From positions 1 to 10,742 of the forward strand of contig JAZDMK010000113.1 of assembly GCA_043800975.1 (NCBI GenBank): a stretch of 10,742 bases of DNA. Direction: 5' to 3'. The position numbers and the translations under genes are program-made. Of the stretch, positions 5,577 through 10,742 are shown piece after piece (within the stretch, counting starts at the first letter, position 1; each line of letters starts with the position of its first letter). Below the pieces are notes generated by a model. That model made no database searches. It saw only the letters and a list, made by a program, of their open reading frames with translations, and was not told where the DNA came from. The stretch comes from JAZDMK01 sp043800975 (lineage in GTDB: Bacteria > Bacteroidota > Bacteroidia > Bacteroidales > JAHJDW01).

Positions 5577-6908
5577 TTAAATTGTCTTTCCTCTCCACTT
5601 TCCATAGCGCAGGTAGAAATACGACAGTATGCCGATCAGTCCGAAATAGAGATATTCAACGGTCCACACGGATGCAATATTCACATGCAATTTTTGAGAA
5701 AGGAAGAATGCCCCCACAAGATAAAGTGTAATTGTAATCAATTCAAAAACCATTGTAATTTTTGTATTGCCTGTTCCTGAAACGGCGCTGAACAAAATAA
5801 AACTTACCGAGAACAGCTGAAGAGCACCGAGAATAACAAATAATACGGGAATGCTGTCCTGCACCAGTTTCGCATCATTGGTGTATACAGAAACAATAGC
5901 TCCGGGAAAAATAAATGACGCTGTAACTAATACCAATGTTGAAAGCATGGAAAGAATTGACAACCGCTTTACAATTGTTTTTACAAGATCCGGCCGCCCT
6001 TCTCCAAGAACATTACTGACGAGTGTATTTGTTGTAAATGTAAATCCCCATCCCGGAATCATAAGCAGAATATAAATACTGCGAATGATGTTTGAAATGG
6101 CTAATTCATGCTGTCCCATGCCTTCAACGATCATGAAGAAAACAAACCATCCGCCGAGCGACATGAAGTATTGAAGCATGAGCGGTAACGAAAGATTCAT
6201 CACTGACATGATCACTTTGCGGTTCATACGGAAGGAAGAAAAAAGCGCATATTTTTTCAGGTCAATGACAATCCATGTATAGATGAGGAAGTAAGCAGCA
6301 GCTGCTATCTCAGTAATAACGGACGCCAGCGCTGCACCGGCAATACCCATCTGCGGAAATCCGAGTTCACCGAAGACAAGCACCCACGCAAGAAATGTAT
6401 TGACAACCGCCATAAAGATGGCGTTCCAGGTAAGGATGTTTGTTTTTGTTATTCCGATATAAAAGGAACGAATGACAGCAGAAGCAAATGCAAAAAAGAT
6501 TCCCCAGATGCGGTAATCCAGAAATGTTACACTGGCATCAAGCACATCCTTCGATTTTAAAAATGTTCCCAGCATGGGAGCGGCTGTGAATTTTACAAGA
6601 ACAAATAAAACAACCGCCACAATAAAAACGAGCATCAGACTCTGATTCGTGATCTTCCCAATCCCGCGAAAATCGCCTTCACCGTTCCTGCGCGATATGA
6701 GAATCTGCGCACCTGCGGCAATCCCGATGCCCAGCATCAAAATGGCAACATACAGCAATCCCCCGATGGCAGAAGCACCCAGCGCCACCTCTCCCACTCT
6801 TCCTAGAATTGCGGTATCGATCAACCCGATGATATTCTGCGCCAGCAAACTCAGAATGATCGGAAACGACAGCGTCCAGATTCCTTTGTATGATATATCC
6901 GTCTTCAT
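5577..6908 (-). CDS. MATE family efflux transporter (multidrug/Na+ or H+ antiporter type)
   Basis: The product has 443 residues, the usual length for MATE transporters, with about 12 hydrophobic segments and few charged loops. MATE proteins export cationic drugs or metabolites through the inner membrane using a Na+ or H+ gradient. Family signs are IIGLIDTAILGRVGEVALGA at about residues 26-45 with the conserved acidic D31 in the first helix, the GAQILISRRNGE segment after helix 2 (66-77), the R147-S-F-Y-I-G region, and SAVSGTGNTK (374-383) in the C-terminal half, which mirrors the G-x-G-[DN]-T-[RK] signature. The N- and C-terminal halves look like the usual two six-helix bundles. ATG 6908 (MKTDISYKGIW) is preferred over the longer start at 6965, because the longer form would cover the promoter box at 6922-6929 and overlap the divergent methyltransferase start. 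The substrate cannot be told from the sequence. Confidence 0.93.
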   Translation of the reverse strand: MKTDISYKGIWTLSFPIILSLLAQNIIGLIDTAILGRVGEVALGASAIGGLLYVAILMLGIGIAAGAQILISRRNGEGDFRGIGKITNQSLMLVFIVAVVLFVLVKFTAAPMLGTFLKSKDVLDASVTFLDYRIWGIFFAFASAVIRSFYIGITKTNILTWNAIFMAVVNTFLAWVLVFGELGFPQMGIAGAALASVITEIAAAAYFLIYTWIVIDLKKYALFSSFRMNRKVIMSVMNLSLPLMLQYFMSLGGWFVFFMIVEGMGQHELAISNIIRSIYILLMIPGWGFTFTTNTLVSNVLGEGRPDLVKTIVKRLSILSMLSTLVLVTASFIFPGAIVSVYTNDAKLVQDSIPVLFVILGALQLFSVSFILFSAVSGTGNTKITMVFELITITLYLVGAFFLSQKLHVNIASVWTVEYLYFGLIGILSYFYLRYGKWRGKTI

Positions 6909-6921
6909 AGTAAACAGCCGG

Positions 6922-6929
6922 CAAAAATA
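6922..6929 (-). promoter_or_regulatory. -7 box of the MATE transporter gene
   Basis: On the minus strand TATTTTTG (6929 to 6922) matches TAnnTTTG exactly and lies 13 bp before the ATG at 6908. The transcript would start about 6917, so the leader is only around 9 nt. No clear -33 TTTG is seen. Confidence 0.6.
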
Positions 6930-6942
6930 ATCAATTAAGATG

Positions 6943-6950
6943 TATCTTTG
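6943..6950 (+). promoter_or_regulatory. -7 box of the methyltransferase gene (predicted leaderless transcript)
   Basis: TATCTTTG at 6943-6950 matches TAnnTTTG exactly. The ATG of the methyltransferase begins only 5 bases after the box (6956), where transcription itself should start. It is back-to-back with the MATE -7 box, with 13 bp between the two boxes. Confidence 0.6.
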
Positions 6951-6955
6951 CCGTG

Positions 6956-7681
6956 ATGGGAACAATACTCCAAAATCACAAAGAGGTCTGGGAGAAGAAA
7001 AAGATTCTTCGCATCATATATTCTGCCTGGTACAGAAAGATTATACGAGATCTTCATTCTTCTTCAAATCCAACTGTAGAGCTGGGTGCGGGCTCGGGAA
7101 ACTTTAAGGAGTTCAAACCTGATGTTATCTCTTCTGACATTGATCCCTGCGAATGGTTAGACATGTGCTTTGATGCACACGATATGCCTTTTGAAAAAGA
7201 TTCGGTTTCGAACATTGTGATGATTGATGTGCTTCATCATCTGGCCAATCCTGTCAGGTTTCTGAATGAAGCACACAAGGTGCTGGAAACGGGCGGAAGA
7301 GTGATTATTCTTGAACCCTTCCCTACTCCGTTCTCCTTATTCTTTTATAAAAAATATCATCCCGAGCCTTTCATTTTTGATGTGGATTATTTCAACAAAA
7401 AAGAAACGGAAGAAAAAGATCCTTGGGATTCGAATCAGGCGATTGCGAGTCTTTTGTTTTTTAAGGGAAAGAAAAAATTCATAGAGATGTTTGGAGAAAA
7501 ATTCACCATTCGAAAAAAACACAAGCTCTCCTGCATTCTGTACCCCGCATCGGGTGGCTTTGAGAACAAATCGATGGTTCCTGATTTTTTAATTCCTGTG
7601 TTTCGCATTTTTGAAATATTGATGGTACCCTTCCGGTTTTTCTTTGCATTCCGGTGTTATGTGGTGGTTGAGAAGAAGTAG
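6956..7681 (+). CDS. Class I SAM-dependent methyltransferase
   Basis: The 241-residue protein has a Rossmann methyltransferase core. Motif I is VELGAGSGNF (41-50), which binds the methionine part of SAM. VISSDID (57-63) ends strand 2 with the acidic residue expected to hold the ribose. DAHDMPF (73-79) is the adenine-loop region. IVMIDVLHHLANP (87-99) is the motif-IV-like segment with the HHL of Methyltransf_11 members, and GGRVIILEPF (113-122) follows. The C-terminal third (FENKSMVPDFLIPVFRIFEILMVPFRFFF) is hydrophobic and may touch membrane or lipid substrate. There is no signal peptide. The GTG at 6953 directly precedes ATG 6956; the ATG is chosen because the promoter box ends at 6950. The substrate is unknown. 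Such enzymes are common in surface-glycan and lipid modification loci, and a glycosyltransferase lies 2.8 kb away on the other strand, but a link is not shown. The gene stops with TAG. Confidence 0.88.
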   Translation: MGTILQNHKEVWEKKKILRIIYSAWYRKIIRDLHSSSNPTVELGAGSGNFKEFKPDVISSDIDPCEWLDMCFDAHDMPFEKDSVSNIVMIDVLHHLANPVRFLNEAHKVLETGGRVIILEPFPTPFSLFFYKKYHPEPFIFDVDYFNKKETEEKDPWDSNQAIASLLFFKGKKKFIEMFGEKFTIRKKHKLSCILYPASGGFENKSMVPDFLIPVFRIFEILMVPFRFFFAFRCYVVVEKK

Positions 7682-7690
7682 ATTTATTTC

Positions 7691-7740
7691 AACTTGGGAA
7701 TTAGGGAATTGGGAAATTAGTGAATTGGTGAACTAGTGAG
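7691..7740. repeat. Degenerate short tandem repeat (GGGAATT / GTGAATTGGTGAA words)
   Basis: A run of variants of a 7-10 base word (TTGGGAATTAGGGAATTGGG, then AAATTAGTGAATTGGTGAAC, then TAGTGAG) lies just after the methyltransferase stop. It does not code for protein. It resembles the word-like intergenic repeats of Bacteroidota. The rest of 7741-7840 is plain AT-rich sequence; I see only the palindrome and the direct-repeat copy listed separately. Confidence 0.5.
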
Positions 7741-7783
7741 TGTTTTTCACATTCAACATTAATATAAAATTAAAAGATCAAAA

Positions 7784-7798
7784 TAAAATTTCACAAAA
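7784..7798. repeat. 15-bp direct repeat, left copy
   Basis: TAAAATTTCACAAAA occurs here and again, perfectly, at 10373-10387. The two copies bracket the T9SS repeat-protein gene. Flanking bases differ on both sides (A versus G before, C versus T after), so the match is exactly 15 bp. Confidence 0.6.
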
Positions 7799-7802
7799 CC
7801 TT

Positions 7803-7818
7803 TATACAATTTTGTATA
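7803..7818. promoter_or_regulatory. Palindrome upstream of the T9SS protein gene, possible operator
   Basis: TATACAA-TT-TTGTATA is a perfect 7-bp inverted repeat with a 2-bp centre, about 100 bp upstream of the gene. It has the size of a dimeric regulator site, but AT-rich DNA forms such sites by chance. No regulator gene is nearby. Confidence 0.25.
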
Positions 7819-7889
7819 CTCTGAGCATATTCCCTTAATACTTTCTTTCGCTCGCGAAATGCCTTCGTGTTATGATTTGAGATATTTAT

Positions 7890-7897
7890 TATCTTTA
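7890..7897 (+). promoter_or_regulatory. Candidate -7 box for the T9SS protein gene
   Basis: TATCTTTA differs from TAnnTTTG at one position and lies 27 bp before the GTG at 7925. It would place the transcript start near 7903, which would exclude the ATG at 7859 as a start. No -33 element is evident at the right distance. Confidence 0.3.
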
Positions 7898-7924
7898 AGC
7901 CATAAAATCATAAAATTGAAACTC

Positions 7925-10375
7925 GTGAAAAACCTTTTCACTTTTTTAGCGATTATTTTTTGCACTATCAAAAGCAACGCTCAGGTATTGGACACCAATA
8001 TGTGGGTTACAAACGGAGAAGTTTATGCCATTGCAGTAGATGGCAACTATACCTATATTGGCGGTGCATTCAATCATGTCGGACCCTATACAGGAAATGG
8101 AGTAAAACTGACAGACACAAGCAGTGCACCCGATATGACATTTCCGAAAGTAAACGGAACAATACACACCTCCGTTCCCGATGGAAGCGGGGGCTGGTAT
8201 ATAGGTGGAGAGTTTACAAAAGTTGGGGAATATTCACGAAATAGCATCGCGCATATAAAGTCTGATAATACAGTTGATTCTAACTGGAATCCGAATGTTA
8301 ATGGTTATTTTCCTTATGTTTATTCCATCGCCATCAGTGGCAGCGATATTTATATCGGGGGTTCGTTCACAAGTATAGGTGGACAAACAAGAAACTATAT
8401 TGCTAAATTAAACAATACTACTGGTGCAGCAGACGCTACATGGAATCCTAATGCTGGTTCTACTGTTAAATCCATAGCCATCAGTGGAAACGATATTTAT
8501 ATTGGAGGACATTTCACAAGCATAGGCGGACAAACAAGAAATAGAATCGCAAAATTAAACAATACCACTGGCACAGCCGATGCTAGCTGGAATCCGAATG
8601 TTGATGGTGAAATTTATTCCATAGCCATCAGCGGCAGCGATATTTTTGCCGGGGGGCAGTTTTGGAGTATTGGCGGACAAACAAGAAACCATATTGCTAA
8701 ATTAAACAACACAACCGGAGCAGCTGATACTACTTGGAATCCGAATGCTAATGACTTTATTTTTTCCATAGCTATCAGTGGCAGCGATATTTATATTGGG
8801 GGTTCGTTTACAAATATAGGTGGACAAACAAGAAACCATATTGCTAAATTAAACAATACTACTGGCGCAGCAGACACTACATGGAATCCTAATGCTAGTT
8901 CTGCTGTTAAATCCATAGTCATCAGTGGAAACGATATTTTTGCCGGCGGTTGGTTTTGTGAAAACGATATTTTTTTCCCCAATTGGTTTAATAGTATAGG
9001 CGGACAAACAAGAAACTATATTGCTAAATTAAACAATACCACCGGAAGTGCCGATGCTTCCTGGAATCCAAATGCGGATGATAGAGTTAACACAATAGCA
9101 ATAAGCGGCAGTGATATTTATATTGGTGGAGAATTTACAAGTGTAGGCGGACAAATAAGATACAGAATCGCGAAATTAAACAATACCACCGGAGCAGTTG
9201 ATACCACCTGGAATCCGAATGCTGGAGGTAGCACCCTTAATTCCATAGCCATCAGCGGCAGCGATATTTATGTAGGGGGTTCGTTTTTGAGTATAGGCGG
9301 ACAGGCAAGAAACCAAATCGCGAAATTAAACAATACCACCGGAGCAGCCGATACTACTTGGAACCCAAATGTCAATAATACTGTTCACTCCATAGCCATC
9401 AGTGGAAACGATATTTATATTGGGGGTTCGTTTACAAATATAGGTGGACAAACAAGAAATAGAATCGCGAAATTAAACAATACCACTGGAGCAGTTGATA
9501 CTAACTGGAATCCTAATGCTAATTCTTATGTTTATTCCATCGCCATCAGCGGCAGCGATATTTATATAGGTGGAGGGTTTACAATAAGTATAGGCGGACA
9601 AACAAGATACAGTATCGCAAAATTAAACAATACCACCGGCGCAGCAGACGCCACATGGAATCCTGATGTTAGTATTGGAGGAGGTTCTATTCCTTATGTT
9701 CATTCCATCGCCATCAGCGGAAGCGATATTTATGTTGGTGGATATTTTACCAGTATATGCGGACAAACAAGAAACAATATCGCGAAATTAAATAATACCA
9801 ACGGAGCACCAGATGCTATCTGGAATCCGAATGTTAATGGAGGTCTTCCTTATATTAATACCATTGCCATCAGCGGAAGCGATATTTATGCCGGGGGGTG
9901 GTTCACAACAATAGGCGGGCAAACAAGAAACAATATCGCGAAATTAAATAATACCAACGGAGCACCAGACTCTATATGGAACCCTGATGCTAGTAGGGGA
10001 GTTTATTCCATAGCCACCAGCGGCAGTGATATTTATATTGGAGGATGTTTCACAAGTTTAGGCGGTGAAGGAAGACCTTATTTTGCTAAGTTTTCTTCTC
10101 TTGTGGGTATTGAAGAAAAAACAAATACGGCCACAGAAAACAGTCTGTATATTTATCCTAATCCTTCATACAGTTATATAACAATAGAATTAAAGGCACC
10201 AAAAAATTTAAATTCAACAATTAGAATTTACAATTTAGAAGGAAAGGAAATGAAAATTTTACAAATAACAGGCAACATTCTACAACTTGATATTAGTGAC
10301 TTTCCACAAGGTATCTATATCGTAAAAATTGTAAATGAAAATGGAGTGAGTGTTGGAAAGTTTGTGAAAGAGTAA
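7925..10375 (+). CDS. Secreted delta-60/DUF5122-type repeat protein with T9SS type A sorting domain
   Basis: The GTG at 7925 gives 816 residues beginning with a textbook signal peptide (MKNLFTFLAIIFCTIKSNAQ, cleaved before or after Q20). The frame stays open upstream to an ATG at 7859 (838 residues), but that would bury the signal peptide behind 22 residues; TTG 7916 is a second option. After the signal come 14 repeats of 47-60 residues with consensus SIAISGSDIYIGGsFTSIGGQTRN followed by IAKLNNTTGAADxTWNPNA. Repeats 1 and 2 are diverged, 3-13 are nearly identical, and 14 is partial. This matches delta-60 (DUF5122) beta-propeller repeats, and 14 units could form two seven-bladed propellers (inference). 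Residues about 740-816 (YIYPNPS, a beta sandwich, LQLDISDFPQGIYIVKI, ending KFVKE) are a type A T9SS sorting domain, so the protein should cross the outer membrane and be attached to the surface or released. The ligand is unknown. The gene is flanked by 15-bp direct repeats and AT-rich spacers. Confidence 0.9.
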   Translation: MKNLFTFLAIIFCTIKSNAQVLDTNMWVTNGEVYAIAVDGNYTYIGGAFNHVGPYTGNGVKLTDTSSAPDMTFPKVNGTIHTSVPDGSGGWYIGGEFTKVGEYSRNSIAHIKSDNTVDSNWNPNVNGYFPYVYSIAISGSDIYIGGSFTSIGGQTRNYIAKLNNTTGAADATWNPNAGSTVKSIAISGNDIYIGGHFTSIGGQTRNRIAKLNNTTGTADASWNPNVDGEIYSIAISGSDIFAGGQFWSIGGQTRNHIAKLNNTTGAADTTWNPNANDFIFSIAISGSDIYIGGSFTNIGGQTRNHIAKLNNTTGAADTTWNPNASSAVKSIVISGNDIFAGGWFCENDIFFPNWFNSIGGQTRNYIAKLNNTTGSADASWNPNADDRVNTIAISGSDIYIGGEFTSVGGQIRYRIAKLNNTTGAVDTTWNPNAGGSTLNSIAISGSDIYVGGSFLSIGGQARNQIAKLNNTTGAADTTWNPNVNNTVHSIAISGNDIYIGGSFTNIGGQTRNRIAKLNNTTGAVDTNWNPNANSYVYSIAISGSDIYIGGGFTISIGGQTRYSIAKLNNTTGAADATWNPDVSIGGGSIPYVHSIAISGSDIYVGGYFTSICGQTRNNIAKLNNTNGAPDAIWNPNVNGGLPYINTIAISGSDIYAGGWFTTIGGQTRNNIAKLNNTNGAPDSIWNPDASRGVYSIATSGSDIYIGGCFTSLGGEGRPYFAKFSSLVGIEEKTNTATENSLYIYPNPSYSYITIELKAPKNLNSTIRIYNLEGKEMKILQITGNILQLDISDFPQGIYIVKIVNENGVSVGKFVKE
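8321..10110 (+). repeat. Array of 12 near-identical coding repeats, about 147 bp each
   Basis: Repeat units start at 8321, 8468, 8615, 8762, 8909, 9089, 9239, 9386, 9533, 9701, 9857 and 10004. The basic unit is 147 bp (49 codons). Exceptions are 180 bp at 8909 (33-bp internal duplication), 150 bp at 9089, 168 bp at 9533 and 156 bp at 9701 (linker insertions before the next unit). All length changes are multiples of three. Some blocks are identical at DNA level between non-adjacent units: 51 bp at 8785-8835 and 9409-9459, and 50 bp at 9764-9813 and 9920-9969. The array is a likely place for recombination and assembly collapse. Confidence 0.9.
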
Positions 10376-10387
10376 AATTTCACAAAA
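10373..10387. repeat. 15-bp direct repeat, right copy
   Basis: This is the second copy of TAAAATTTCACAAAA. Its first three bases are the stop codon of the T9SS protein gene. The partner is at 7784-7798, so the repeats lie 2.6 kb apart. Confidence 0.6.
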
Positions 10388-10450
10388 TCATCTATCAGCT
10401 AAAGAATTAAAATCAAAAATCATTTCATCATTGGCTATTAAATTTTCTCT

Positions 10451-10490
10451 AATAACTAATAACCAATAACCTAATAACTAATAACTAACT
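10451..10490. repeat. Degenerate tandem repeat (AATAACTAATAACC words)
   Basis: AATAACTAATAACCAATAAC and further variants (CTAATAACTAATAACTAAC) fill the space up to the stop of the glycosyltransferase gene. The rest of 10388-10450 is AT-rich and holds nothing I can identify; no convincing terminator hairpin is seen between the two convergent genes. Confidence 0.5.
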
Positions 10491-10742
10491 TCAGATAAAC
10501 TTAATCTTCCTCGCAGCAAAGAAACACATGCGCAGCAGGATGAATCCATGTTTGAAGCGGGAGATGTTGGTACTACCATAAGTGCGTTCACGGTAGCGGA
10601 TCGGAATTTCAACAATCTTCAGATTCAGTTTGTGGGCACCAAAAATTAAATCGAAATCACCAAAGGGATCGAAGTCACCAAAGTATTTACGATTCTTGAC
10701 CAGCTTAAAATAATCATCCCGGAAAATAACTTTTGTTCCGCA
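10491..10742 (-). CDS. Glycosyltransferase family 2, C-terminal end (continues past right edge)
   Basis: An open minus-strand frame enters at 10742 and ends at TGA (10493 to 10491), giving the last 83 residues. The sequence CGTKVIFRDDYFKL, then YFGDFDPFGDFDLIFGA, then IVEIPIRYRERTYGSTNISR and a basic tail FKHGFILLRMCFFAARKIKF is typical of the C-terminal part of dolichyl-phosphate-mannose-synthase-like GT2 enzymes in Bacteroidota. The (Y/F)RER-x-G-x-(S/T)-x-I-S-R segment is the conserved loop before the membrane-associated end. These enzymes move a sugar from a nucleotide donor to a lipid carrier or glycan. In related genomes I recall similar ends on proteins that also carry a methyltransferase domain, but the N-terminus is outside the window. 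The catalytic DxD is not visible here. Confidence 0.85.
   Translation of the reverse strand, partial: CGTKVIFRDDYFKLVKNRKYFGDFDPFGDFDLIFGAHKLNLKIVEIPIRYRERTYGSTNISRFKHGFILLRMCFFAARKIKFI

Noticed and set aside
7925..10375. The array of 147-bp repeats as a CRISPR or noncoding satellite
   Set aside because: The units keep one open frame, length changes are multiples of three, differences are often synonymous, and the frame is flanked by a signal peptide and a T9SS sorting domain.
6956..10742. Methyltransferase, T9SS protein and glycosyltransferase as one surface-glycan biosynthesis locus
   Set aside because: They are on different strands, separated by AT-rich spacers, and only three genes are visible, one of them partial; the window does not support a cluster.

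Overview
The window looks like a Bacteroidota chromosome, probably an environmental member. Several intergenic regions carry the TAnnTTTG (-7) promoter box typical of that phylum. Starts lack obvious Shine-Dalgarno sequences, one signal peptide ends in the common LQA|Q style, there is a DUF4301-family gene, and one large secreted protein ends in a type IX secretion (T9SS) sorting domain. Most of the window is ordinary housekeeping and surface-protein content. I see no CRISPR array, transposase, integrase, phage gene or recognisable defence or biosynthetic cluster.

Layout from left to right. 1-478 (-) is the N-terminal part of a secreted protein that runs off the left edge, with a good promoter. 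572-809 (-) is a two-gene tRNA-Leu operon (anticodons GAG and CAG) with its own promoter and an intrinsic terminator. 889-2415 (+) is a DUF4301 protein, divergent from the tRNAs. 5232-2455 (-) is a probable operon. It starts with a membrane-anchored DUF3352-like/MORN-repeat protein whose single reading frame is cut by an in-frame TAG at 4474-4476, so it appears as two ORFs, and ends with a small lipoprotein. 5259-5576 is noncoding and filled with degenerate repeats and an inverted-repeat element. 6908-5577 (-) is a MATE-family transporter, and 6956-7681 (+) is a class I SAM methyltransferase. These two are transcribed divergently from promoters packed into about 50 bp, and the methyltransferase message looks leaderless. 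7682-7924 is AT-rich with low-complexity repeats. 7925-10375 (+) is a secreted protein made of 14 beta-propeller-type repeats plus a T9SS tail. 10376-10490 is AT-rich and repetitive. 10491-10742 (-) is the C-terminal end of a family 2 glycosyltransferase that continues past the right edge.

Functional links are weak. The lipoprotein and the split DUF3352-like gene are probably co-transcribed, and both are predicted to lie outside the cytoplasmic membrane. The methyltransferase and the glycosyltransferase could both belong to glycan or glycolipid metabolism, but they are separated by the repeat-protein gene and lie on opposite strands. The points most worth checking are the in-frame stop in the DUF3352-like gene, the mosaic repeat structure of the T9SS protein and the direct repeats that flank it, the nucleotidyltransferase-like motifs in the DUF4301 protein, and the compact divergent promoter pair.
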